DNA from: Bacillota bacterium
GTDB lineage: Bacteria; Bacillota; Clostridia; Christensenellales; SZUA-584
Length of the DNA: 64,000 nt
Assembly: GCA_023410475.1 (NCBI GenBank)
Contig: JAEYPS010000018.1
Coordinates: 62,001 to 126,000, forward strand
Direction: 5' to 3'
Position numbers and translations under genes: made by a program. Positions within the stretch are counted from its first letter, which is position 1; each line of letters opens with the position of its first letter. Below the pieces are notes generated by a model. That model saw only the letters and a list, made by a program, of their open reading frames with translations, did no database searches and was not told the DNA's origin. Of the stretch, positions 17,332 through 25,362 are shown piece by piece.

Positions 17332-18227
17332 TTGTCTTCTCCCGCCACCTCAAACGATATCCTGATCTGTTGCTTTTGTTCTTCATCCAGCGGTATCAGC
17401 GGCAGCCTCGGCTCCCCGCCATAGAATCCCGCGATGTCCATCGCGTATTTCACGCCCGCTACGCCGTACGCCGATGCGCCCGCTCTGGCGGCTGTTCCTA
17501 TTTTCATGCATTCTTCAACCGCTTCGCTGTATTTTCCATGCTTTAATAGTACGTATATGTTGATGCAGGCCTCCGGCCAATAGTTTGCCACCGAGAGCGT
17601 TGCTCCCACCGCCCCCTGCTTATAATCCCTGCAAAGGGCTGACACCGTTCCGGAATGAAAACAGAAGTTATCGTTTGGACCGATAGCGTCGGCATAATCT
17701 GCTGTTTCCCTGCATGATGAGTTTTTCATTCCTGCTATGTTTTCATGGCCGCTCAGCTTGGACACTGCTTCCGGCGAAACCCCGACCCCTGCCGCGTAAG
17801 ACGGCGAGTTGTATATCAGCACAGGTAAAGGCGATTCATCCGCAATCTTCATGTAGTAAGCTATCAGCATTTCGTCCGTCATATATTTGGCGTAGTAGAA
17901 CGGCGTTATCACGCTGGCTATGTCCGCGCCCTCACACGCAATGCTCTTGATAAATTCCAAAGTCGCTTCCGCCGATTCCCTTCCCGCTCCGGCAATCACA
18001 GGCCTTCCAGCTTTTGCGGCGCAAATTATCGTTCTTGCCGTCTTCAGGCTTTCGTCGGGTGTGAGCCCAAGATATTCCCCGTTTCCGCCGAGTATCATAT
18101 ATCCGCCAAGGTCAAAGGCGTTATAAATCTCTATGTTTGATTTGAGAAGTCCGCAGTCTGTTTTTCCGTTTACAAACGGCGTTGTTATTGATGGAAATAT
18201 ACCGCTTAAGATCTCACTATAGTCCAT
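17328..18227 (-). CDS. DapA/NanA-family aldolase or lyase (paralogue B)
   Basis: The 299-residue TIM-barrel enzyme has 'GIFPSITTPF', the loop 'GYMILGGNGEYLG', Tyr in 'VLIYNSP' and the Schiff-base Lys in 'AGMKNSS'. The C-terminal 'AMDIAGFYGGEPRLPLIPL' resembles the end of paralogue A (12890-13780). It is the first gene of the downstream block. The start shows only a weak ribosome site. The 204-base gap upstream holds the long inverted repeat at 18328-18374. It likely cleaves or dehydrates a 2-keto acid from the same sugar pathway. Confidence 0.9.
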   Translation of the reverse strand: MDYSEILSGIFPSITTPFVNGKTDCGLLKSNIEIYNAFDLGGYMILGGNGEYLGLTPDESLKTARTIICAAKAGRPVIAGAGRESAEATLEFIKSIACEGADIASVITPFYYAKYMTDEMLIAYYMKIADESPLPVLIYNSPSYAAGVGVSPEAVSKLSGHENIAGMKNSSCRETADYADAIGPNDNFCFHSGTVSALCRDYKQGAVGATLSVANYWPEACINIYVLLKHGKYSEAVEECMKIGTAARAGASAYGVAGVKYAMDIAGFYGGEPRLPLIPLDEEQKQQIRISFEVAGEDK

Positions 18228-18327
18228 TTCTTAAGAAGCCCCGCTAACCGCATTTACCATGCACGCCCGTCTTCGCAGCCTCACAGCCCTGTGTGGTGTT
18301 TTGCTCTGCGTTCCGCAACCAAAATAA

Positions 18328-18374
18328 AAACTACAATGCATACATTATTGATTCTGATGTATACATTGTAGTTT
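18328..18374. repeat. Long inverted repeat between the two halves of the sugar cluster
   Basis: Two 18-base arms (18328-18345 and 18357-18374) are complementary except at one position. The arm sequence is AAACTACAATGYATACAT and the loop is 11 bases. The right arm also contains the perfect palindrome ATGTATACAT. On the minus strand the repeat is followed by TTTTTATTTT, so it could act as a terminator for the upstream block. Its low G+C content and internal palindrome fit an operator for the downstream block equally well. The remaining bases of the 18228-18431 gap hold no gene and no clear -10/-35 pair. Confidence 0.85.
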
Positions 18375-18431
18375 CAAGCTTACATACCCACAATGAGTCT
18401 GAATTCGTATTAAGAGGACATATTTCAGGTT

Positions 18432-19388
18432 TTAGTCTTCCGGTTTTTCTCCTTTGAACATATTCTTTTTAATCGCAAGCACTATCAGAAACAGCAATCC
18501 TACTATTACAGCACGCATATAATTGAAAACGAAAAGGCCGTAGATCAGCCTATATATGACCGCGATGACTCCCGCTCCCACAAACGTTTTAATAAAAATC
18601 CGCGCGCCGCTGTAGAGCGATACCCCGCCCAGGATAGCAGCAAATATTATCGCAAGCTCCGCCCCTCCGCTGAAAAACCTCGCAGACATCGTGCTGTCCG
18701 CAAGCACCAGCAGACCTGCGATACCGGAAATAAGCCCTGCCGCAGTATACGTGTATATTTTTATCATATCGACGTTGAGTCCGCTCAGCTTTGCCGACTT
18801 TTCACTGCCGCCTACCGCAAATATCTGCCGGCCGGCTACGGTAAAACGAAAAACAGCATAGCACACGCCCATTACCAGCAGCGCGACTATAAGGGATACG
18901 GGGATAAACGAAATAGTCGTTTTAAAAACGTCAAACTCCGGGGCGGTGTCGAATATGCTTATATTGTTTGTTATCGCTCCCGCAGCGCCGTATGTCAGCA
19001 GCGAGGTCCCCAATGTAACAATCAGAGGCTGTATTCCCAATTTCGCAACGAATACTCCGTTAATTAGCCCCACAGCGCACGCGGCCGCAAGGCCTATAAG
19101 CGCCGCCGGGAAAACCCCCGCGGTACCGGTCTCTACAAAATAAAACACTATCGTTGAAGATAAAAGGCTTATGCCCGCTATCGAAAAGTCGAGCCCGCCC
19201 GAAGCGAGAACCAAGCTCTCAGCCATAGCCAGCACGCTTATAAGCGCAACACCTTTAAGCACGCTGACTATGACAGGATAAGTAAAAAAGTAATTGTTGA
19301 TAAGATATGCTCCGGCCAGAAATACCGCGAGCAAAAAAGCGTTTCCCGCTATCCTGAAACCTCTGCGGATACCTGCTTTATTCTCCAT
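18432..19388 (-). CDS. Sugar ABC transporter permease (RbsC type), third permease
   Basis: The 318-residue membrane protein belongs to the BPD_transp_2 family. It has 'VLASGGLDFSIAGISLLSS' in the N-terminal half and 'ILGGVSLYSGARIFIKTFVG' in the C-terminal half, with about nine hydrophobic segments. It is the last gene of the upstream block, whose binding protein is at 22376-23383. No ATPase gene lies in that block, so it must use an ATPase from elsewhere, possibly the RbsA-like genes 10-15 kb downstream. Confidence 0.91.
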   Translation of the reverse strand: MENKAGIRRGFRIAGNAFLLAVFLAGAYLINNYFFTYPVIVSVLKGVALISVLAMAESLVLASGGLDFSIAGISLLSSTIVFYFVETGTAGVFPAALIGLAAACAVGLINGVFVAKLGIQPLIVTLGTSLLTYGAAGAITNNISIFDTAPEFDVFKTTISFIPVSLIVALLVMGVCYAVFRFTVAGRQIFAVGGSEKSAKLSGLNVDMIKIYTYTAAGLISGIAGLLVLADSTMSARFFSGGAELAIIFAAILGGVSLYSGARIFIKTFVGAGVIAVIYRLIYGLFVFNYMRAVIVGLLFLIVLAIKKNMFKGEKPED

Positions 19389-19489
19389 ACGTATCCCCCG
19401 TTAACTTGCTCACGTAAAAACCGCTGCCTCCATTATAATAGAGAAGATTATAAGAGACAACATATTCATGTCAAGGATACTTGTATGCA

Positions 19490-20125
19490 TCAGTCTTCTA
19501 TGGCGAACGCCCTTACAGGAGACCCGTCGAGTCCTTTGAGTTTCAGAGGTACAGCATATAATTCAACATACTCTGCTGTTATCTGTTCTACGCACGCTAG
19601 GCTCTCGACTACATATATATCGTTTTGCAGCAGCAGAGTATGTATCTCGGCATGCTTTACTGCGTTGACCGACGGGCTTTCAAGGCCGATAAGATTTATC
19701 CCGTGTTCTTTAAACCACTCCACCGCTTCTTCGCTTATGCCGGGGAAAGATGTAAAGAAATCCTCTTTTCCGAAACGGCCTCCCCAGCCCGTCTTAAGAA
19801 TGACGGCGCTTAAGCCTTTGACCTTATCCGCATGCTTATCCAAATGGCCGCGGGTTATCTCTTCAAGGGGTTTTAAAAACGTCAGATCCATGATATACGC
19901 TCTTTGGGCAAACCTCTCCAGAGGCACCTCGTCTACTGTTTTGCCCCCCTTTATCTTGTGGACCGGCACGTCGATATGCGTGCCGGAATGCGTCCCGAAT
20001 ATGACCTGACTGACAAAATAGCCGTTCTGGTAATTGTGGTGCGTCAGCACGCCTACGGCCGGATCGGCAGGGAATACGGGCATCTGATGCGTTATCGAAT
20101 GCGTTAAATCGATATATTTCTTCAT
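19490..20125 (-). CDS. Cyclase-family metal-dependent hydrolase (kynurenine-formamidase-like fold)
   Basis: I start at 20125 (MKKYIDLTHSI), where AAGGAG lies 7 bases upstream. The frame continues to 20161 but that part overlaps the dehydrogenase gene. The 211-residue product has the family metal-binding motif 'HSGTHIDVPVH' and a second conserved segment 'ILKTGWGGRFGKEDFFTSFPG'. Members hydrolyse amide or ester bonds, including formylkynurenine and some cyclic or lactone-like compounds. Here, between an alcohol dehydrogenase and a sugar permease, hydrolysis of a sugar lactone is possible but unproven. Confidence 0.88.
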   Translation of the reverse strand: MKKYIDLTHSITHQMPVFPADPAVGVLTHHNYQNGYFVSQVIFGTHSGTHIDVPVHKIKGGKTVDEVPLERFAQRAYIMDLTFLKPLEEITRGHLDKHADKVKGLSAVILKTGWGGRFGKEDFFTSFPGISEEAVEWFKEHGINLIGLESPSVNAVKHAEIHTLLLQNDIYVVESLACVEQITAEYVELYAVPLKLKGLDGSPVRAFAIED

Positions 20126-20136
20126 CTCGTTTCTCC

Positions 20137-21183
20137 TTACGGCTTCAGTATGATCTTGCACACGTTGTCTCGCCTGTCCACCATCATATCAAGAGCGCCT
20201 TTGAAATCTTCATAGCTTTTCATGTCTCTCACATGCGATATCATAGACTTGGCTTCAAGCTTTCCGCTCTCCATCATTTTGATAACATCGTCCCATACGT
20301 TAGGGCTTCCCAGCGCGCCGTATATCGATATATCCCTGGTGGTAAACGAATCCCAGTCACATTCCGGCTTCTTTGCTCCGAAAAACCCTACCATGCCCAC
20401 CTTGCCGCACGGGTTTATGACCTTTTTTATATCGTCAAACACCGACGCCCCGGCGGAAGTTTCCACGACAGTATCTATCATCTCGCCGTTTGTTATCTCC
20501 CTTACGCGCTCCGTGAGGTTCTCCTCGCGAACATTGATATATCCGTCAAGGCCGTAAGGCTTCGCGCGCTCCAGCCTGTCGTTTCTCGTTCCCGAGAGTA
20601 TGACCTTCTTGGCGCCGTATATCTTCTTCACTATCTGCGCTGCCTGCAGCCCGATGGGCCCCGGCCCCATTACCAGTACGTTATCGAGTGGGGAAACGTG
20701 CGATCGCATTACCGCATAAAGCGCAACGCCGGTCGGCTCAATAAGAGCCGCTTCTTCAAATGATATGTTATCAAATTTATGCAGATGCGAGACCGGGAAC
20801 GTTATGTATTCCGCGAAAGCGCCGTCCCTGCTCATAACCCCCGTCTCTGTGCGGTTGATGCACATGTTGTACTGCCCCTTTTTGCAGAAATGACAAACCC
20901 CACAGCTTACCGTGCATTCTCCCGATACCTTGTCACCGGCCTTGAACTCGCCCGCGTCCTCGCCGACTTCCTCTATAACCCCCGACCATTCATGCCCGGG
21001 TATCATCGGAAGTTTGCATAATCCTTCCTTGATATAGACCATGTCGTTCGTATAAAGTTCATAATCCGTACCGCAAAGCCCTATTGCCTTTACCTTTATA
21101 AGGACTTCGCCTTTACGGGGCTTCTTTGCCGGCACTTCCTCATATCTCGCATCGCTCGGCCCGTGAATAACAATAGCTTTCAT
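20137..21183 (-). CDS. Zinc-dependent medium-chain alcohol/polyol dehydrogenase
   Basis: At 348 residues this MDR-family enzyme resembles sorbitol or threonine dehydrogenases. The catalytic-zinc residues are in 'GLCGTDYELY' and 'GHEWSGVIEEVG'. The structural zinc cysteines are in 'CTVSCGVCHFCKKGQYNMC'. The Rossmann motif is 'VLVMGPGPIGLQAAQIV'. It should oxidise a hydroxyl group of a sugar or polyol with NAD(P). The DUF4432 gene upstream is separated by about 106 bases that contain a hairpin-forming repeat. Confidence 0.93.
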   Translation of the reverse strand: MKAIVIHGPSDARYEEVPAKKPRKGEVLIKVKAIGLCGTDYELYTNDMVYIKEGLCKLPMIPGHEWSGVIEEVGEDAGEFKAGDKVSGECTVSCGVCHFCKKGQYNMCINRTETGVMSRDGAFAEYITFPVSHLHKFDNISFEEAALIEPTGVALYAVMRSHVSPLDNVLVMGPGPIGLQAAQIVKKIYGAKKVILSGTRNDRLERAKPYGLDGYINVREENLTERVREITNGEMIDTVVETSAGASVFDDIKKVINPCGKVGMVGFFGAKKPECDWDSFTTRDISIYGALGSPNVWDDVIKMMESGKLEAKSMISHVRDMKSYEDFKGALDMMVDRRDNVCKIILKP

Positions 21184-21212
21184 AATGCATATCTCCCTTT
21201 TTGAAATTTTTG

Positions 21213-21281
21213 CCCAAAAACTTTTTTTGGGGGACCCCCCTGTTTTTGCCCCAAAAAGCCTTGGCTTTTTGGGGACCCCTG
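21213..21281. repeat. Two tandem copies of a dispersed hairpin-forming repeat
   Basis: Read on the minus strand, two similar units each run GGTCCCC-AAAAAG-(loop)-CTTTTTGGGG. The right one (21249-21274) is a perfect hairpin with arms CCCCAAAAAGCC and a 2-base loop. The left one (21213-21231) has arms CCCAAAAA and TTTTTGGG and is less exact. Related units occur at 29461-29502 and 40941-40973. Here it lies inside an operon, between the DUF4432 gene and the zinc dehydrogenase, where it could attenuate transcription or stabilise mRNA. Confidence 0.8.
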
Positions 21282-21289
21282 TTATCTTT

Positions 21290-22330
21290 CTATAGCAGTT
21301 TCTTAAACGCTTCTATCTCATCGGCTCCTTCAAGCACGCCGATCTCCAGATTGATCTGCGATTTCTCTTTCGGTTTAAGCATAGGCAGGCAACCTCTTTT
21401 TCTTGCCTCGGCTATACCGATGTTAAACGTGTTCGAAGGCTCCATTGCCGCCACATAATCCTGCTGCCCCAGCATCTTCCACTCGTTCCCGACAGGCAGA
21501 GCCTTCGGGTCGTAACCCAGGTAAACGCCGATATTCAGTTTTTCGTTGATTATAGCGTAATAGACCATTGGCCTGTCCTTTGGCATCGTATGCACGAATG
21601 TTTCATATCTGAAGCCCGGGGAGGGCTTTCCCATCGTGCTGTAGTCTCCCCCATCCTGCTGAGGCTCAACGCTTAAAGCTGACGAATACAGCCTGGAGTA
21701 TTCGCTCACTATGGGGAACGGCTGGTTGACATGGTACATTATCATGAACGGCGATTCGTTATACCCTTCGTTTTGGACTGTGTCCTTTATGAATACTTTT
21801 TTCTGCCCGTAAATGCATTTTATCTCTCTCGTAAGCACGAGGTTTTCTTCGTATATGGCGGCTTCACGCATTTTCCCGGTCACCTTTATAGTATAGTCGT
21901 CGCCATCCCAATACTCTTGCGTCCACAGCTTCTCCGCCGGCGTATGGGATATCCTTCCGTGAAGCCCGTGGGTAACGGTTCCGTCCTGGCACGGCTCTCC
22001 CACATGGGTAAGCCCGCAGGTAGTAAGCAATCCGCCGTAAAAATTGCGCAGCCACTCATGCCCCTTATAGTCAAAGTATGTAGGGGCTATAACTCCCACC
22101 TTGCTCTTCCAGGCAATCGGTATGCCTTTGTAATACGCGTCGCCTATATCCATTCCCCTGTCCGCAAGCACTGTGAAAACAAGGCCTCCGGCATTGACTT
22201 CAACTGCTTTTACGCCCGAAGCTTTCCCTTCGGCGTATTCAAACACCCGTGTGCCCGCAAGCTGTTTCATCGAGCTTACCCTCTCAAGAAGTTCTTCTTT
22301 TGTAAGCTTCATGCCAAACGCGTCTATCAT
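21290..22330 (-). CDS. DUF4432 (aldose-1-epimerase-like) protein
   Basis: The 346-residue protein matches the DUF4432 family, which has the galactose-mutarotase sandwich fold. Recognisable strings are 'LVFTVLADRGMDIGDAYYKG', 'GLLTTCGLTHVG', 'HGLHGRISHTPAEKL' and 'YHVNQPFPIVSE'. The conserved histidines in the last three fit a sugar-binding epimerase site. It likely equilibrates ring forms of the sugar before oxidation by the neighbouring dehydrogenases. It lies 45 bases after the binding-protein gene on the same strand. Confidence 0.88.
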   Translation of the reverse strand: MIDAFGMKLTKEELLERVSSMKQLAGTRVFEYAEGKASGVKAVEVNAGGLVFTVLADRGMDIGDAYYKGIPIAWKSKVGVIAPTYFDYKGHEWLRNFYGGLLTTCGLTHVGEPCQDGTVTHGLHGRISHTPAEKLWTQEYWDGDDYTIKVTGKMREAAIYEENLVLTREIKCIYGQKKVFIKDTVQNEGYNESPFMIMYHVNQPFPIVSEYSRLYSSALSVEPQQDGGDYSTMGKPSPGFRYETFVHTMPKDRPMVYYAIINEKLNIGVYLGYDPKALPVGNEWKMLGQQDYVAAMEPSNTFNIGIAEARKRGCLPMLKPKEKSQINLEIGVLEGADEIEAFKKLL

Positions 22331-22375
22331 TTTTAATACCTCGTATACTATTGTTCTTTTTGGTATTTGCGGCCT

Positions 22376-23383
22376 TTAATAAAAGCTGCCTGCGTTTTCT
22401 TTTTTAACAACGATGATGCCCGTATCGACTTTATCGGGAAGCATGCTTATTCCCTCGTTTTTCAGTTTTGGATTGTGGTTATAGTCATATAACAATTTGA
22501 GCCCGTAATAAGACATGGAAAATGTCCTCTGTACAAGCGTGGCTTCTATCTTTCCCTGCTCCACGAGCTCAAGCACTGAAGAATCCTTATCAAACGCAAC
22601 TACTTTAACAACGCCCAGCTTGCCCTTTTCCTCAAGCGCGATTGCCGCCCCTACCCCGCTTGCGGCGTCCGTCCCAAACATTCCGGTTATTGACGGGTAT
22701 TCGTCAAGCATACGTTTGGCCATATTGGCAGCCACCGAAGGGTCAGCCTCGTCGTCCATTACGGCTACGATGTTTATGCCGGGATACTTTTCGGCTATAC
22801 ATTCCTCAAAGCCCCGCTGCCGTTCGTCAAGGCTGTAAAGCCCCTGGATAGTCAGTATGCCGACGTCGCCGGATCCGCCCAGCTTTTCTCCGATAATTTC
22901 TGCCGCAAGATAACCCGACTTATAATTGTCGGTGCCGAAATACGTCAGCCTGTTGCTGCCCGGCGCGTCGTTGTCTATACAGGCCACGGGTATGCCCTTT
23001 GCTATAGCGTCGTTAATAGGGCCGATCATAGCTTCCTTATCTATGGGAGAAACCAGTATGCCAGCGGGTTTGGGCTCTTTCTTTACCACCTGTTCGAATA
23101 TGTCTATCTGTCTCAGAGCGTCATTCCCGTTCTCGCCCGTAAACACGATATTTACGCCGAGTTCTTCCCCCGCGGCTTCAAACCCGCTCCGATGGTCCTG
23201 CCAATAAGGAAGGATGATGTGCATTCCGACAAGGTAATAAACTTCTTTTGGCTCTTCCTCATGCACAGCCTGGCCGTCCTGTAATGCCTCTCCCTCGTCT
23301 GTTTTTGGCGCATATATCGAACCGCACGCGCCCGCCACGCATACAAAAAGCAAAACAAAGAGCGCAACAAATGACTTTTTCAT
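22376..23383 (-). CDS. Ribose-type ABC substrate-binding lipoprotein (third binding protein)
   Basis: I use the ATG at 23383 (MKKSFVALFVLL), because it gives a proper lipoprotein signal with lipobox AGAC and has AGAGG upstream. The open frame extends to 23479 without signal-like sequence. The 335-residue product follows the RbsB pattern: 'YYLVGMHIILPYWQDHRSGF', 'ILVSPIDKEAMIGPINDAIAKG', 'GTDNYKSGYLAAEIIGEKL' and 'GMFGTDAASGVGAAIALEE'. It differs clearly from the tandem pair at 1256-3823. It lies directly downstream of the sensor kinase gene, so it may also feed sugar information to that kinase. A weak 8-base inverted repeat lies at 23407-23450. Confidence 0.92.
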   Translation of the reverse strand: MKKSFVALFVLLFVCVAGACGSIYAPKTDEGEALQDGQAVHEEEPKEVYYLVGMHIILPYWQDHRSGFEAAGEELGVNIVFTGENGNDALRQIDIFEQVVKKEPKPAGILVSPIDKEAMIGPINDAIAKGIPVACIDNDAPGSNRLTYFGTDNYKSGYLAAEIIGEKLGGSGDVGILTIQGLYSLDERQRGFEECIAEKYPGINIVAVMDDEADPSVAANMAKRMLDEYPSITGMFGTDAASGVGAAIALEEKGKLGVVKVVAFDKDSSVLELVEQGKIEATLVQRTFSMSYYGLKLLYDYNHNPKLKNEGISMLPDKVDTGIIVVKKENAGSFY

Positions 23384-23490
23384 AAACGACCTCTTTTCAT
23401 ATATACAAAAGAAGCAGTCCTTTACCAGTCCATATAAACGTACTTCTTTTATTACTAGGTTACAATTAGTCTCGTTCAATATTTGTCGGA

Positions 23491-25323
23491 CTATTTTGAG
23501 GTTTTAGGTATTCTCAGTTCAACTTTCGTACCAATCTGTTCTATGCTGTAGATCTTAAGGCCATAGTTGCTGTCAAATATGAGCTTTATTCTCTCATTAA
23601 TATTGATGAGCCCAAGACCTACCTTGATATCATCAGCTTTTTTCAGGCTGACGCCGCGCGCAAGGCTCTCGTTTATAGCCTCTAGCGTTTCTTTCTTCAT
23701 CCCTTCACCGTCGTCCTCGACGCTTATGATGATGCTGTCCGTTGTTGAAAATGACTTTATTTTGATTGTGCCTTTTCCCGGTTTTGTCTCCAGACCGTGA
23801 ATGATGGCGTTTTCAACGATGGGCTGGATTATAAGCTTGGGTATGAGGCAGCTCTTTGTATCTTCCTCAATATCTTTAATTACAATAAATTTGTTGTCGA
23901 ACCGGAATTGCTGTATATTAAGGTAGTTGTCTATATTCCTGAGTTCTTCCTCGATCTTCACCATCGCGTTTTTATTGGTTATGCTGTATCTGAAGATATC
24001 GGCCAGGGCTTTTACCATCTTGCCTATTCCCTCTACCCCTTCAACTATTGCCTGTCCTCTAATGGATTCCAGAGTATTGTAAAGAAAATGTGGATTTATC
24101 TGGCTTTGCAGCGCGTCTATTTCAGCCTGCTTCTTCATTATCCCGGCGGTATATTCGCTGTCGATAAGCTGTTTTAAACGCACTATAAGCGAATTGAGAT
24201 CGTTGTAAACCGGATAAAGCTCATTACCCTGCTTCAATTCTGTCAATTTAAGATTTGTATCGCCGCTTACGATAGCGTGCAGTGCGCTCTCTACATTTAC
24301 TATGGGCCGATAAACGCGCCTGTTGAAGAATACGACAATCAGTATATTGACCGATATAAGAAACAACGCGGAAATAAGGATGACCAAATATATGCCCTGC
24401 ATGTCTTCACCGAAAAACTTATTCCCTGCAATATATAATAGCGTGCAGCCCGAGCCGGCGCCCTTGTCGTAGAAAACATATTTGGTTTCCCCGTATGCTT
24501 CCGTTTCAAAGTTTCCAGACTTGCCTTCAAGCCTGCTGTTAAATCTGCCGCTTCTTACTAAAGCCTCGTCTCCTATGGCGTTCTCGTTGCGGAAAGACAT
24601 GAGTATCTCGCCCGCGTCGTTTATTAGCACTATCGACCCGTTTTGCAGCAGCCCTAAGTCTTCATAGTATTTTCTTTGCTGCGCCCAGTTCTTTTCAAGA
24701 ACTACTATAGCGTATTCATCTACTAAATGGTCCGGCTTATAAAAATTGATCGAGAGCATGCATTGCCCCAGGTTGTCGCCTTTGCTTCTTTCAAGAATGC
24801 TCCCCTTGTCTTTTTCTTCGAGCGCTATCAGCTCGGAATACCGCGATTTTGTGCCGCTTACATAATAATAAGGCCCATATGGGTTTGTGTATGATATCAT
24901 ACCGCCTTTAGGCCGGTAGATAGATACACCCGATATATCCTCGTTTATCCTGAATATCATATCGATTATTGTATTAAGTTCGCTGTTGTCGCTGCGGTAT
25001 TCGGAACTGCTGCTCTTTTCTTTAAAATAAAAATACGACTCGTCATAAATCATTCTGGACATTTGTCCGATACGCTCAAGCTCCGATCCTATATTCAATG
25101 CCGCCTGATTGATAAAATGGGAGACGGTTTCTCTGCCTCTTTCATTACTTGAATCTCTGGAATAGTTGACATTGATTACGCCGTAGCAAACCTGAGTAAG
25201 CAGTATACACACGAAATATATACCTACGATCGCTATGATATTTGTCTTTATTCTGAAATTCTTAGCCTGTTTAAAGAAAGTCTTGATTCGTAAAACAAGC
25301 TTTGCGGCCCATTTCTCGACCAT
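23491..25323 (-). CDS. YesM-type sensor histidine kinase
   Basis: I choose the ATG at 25323, with GGGAGGGG 3 bases upstream. The ATG at 25341 lacks a site. The 610-residue protein has a transmembrane segment near residues 25-45, an extracellular sensing region of about 260 residues, a second segment near residue 310 and a HAMP-like linker. The His_kinase domain follows with the phospho-His in 'QSQINPHFLYNTLESIRGQA', then an HATPase_c domain with N-box 'PIVENAIIHGLE', 'VEDDGEGM' and 'GLGLININERI'. It phosphorylates the response regulator encoded upstream. Confidence 0.93.
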   Translation of the reverse strand: MVEKWAAKLVLRIKTFFKQAKNFRIKTNIIAIVGIYFVCILLTQVCYGVINVNYSRDSSNERGRETVSHFINQAALNIGSELERIGQMSRMIYDESYFYFKEKSSSSEYRSDNSELNTIIDMIFRINEDISGVSIYRPKGGMISYTNPYGPYYYVSGTKSRYSELIALEEKDKGSILERSKGDNLGQCMLSINFYKPDHLVDEYAIVVLEKNWAQQRKYYEDLGLLQNGSIVLINDAGEILMSFRNENAIGDEALVRSGRFNSRLEGKSGNFETEAYGETKYVFYDKGAGSGCTLLYIAGNKFFGEDMQGIYLVILISALFLISVNILIVVFFNRRVYRPIVNVESALHAIVSGDTNLKLTELKQGNELYPVYNDLNSLIVRLKQLIDSEYTAGIMKKQAEIDALQSQINPHFLYNTLESIRGQAIVEGVEGIGKMVKALADIFRYSITNKNAMVKIEEELRNIDNYLNIQQFRFDNKFIVIKDIEEDTKSCLIPKLIIQPIVENAIIHGLETKPGKGTIKIKSFSTTDSIIISVEDDGEGMKKETLEAINESLARGVSLKKADDIKVGLGLININERIKLIFDSNYGLKIYSIEQIGTKVELRIPKTSK

Positions 25324-25362
25324 CAGCCCCTCCCATATCATCCGGGGAAAATAATACTGCTG

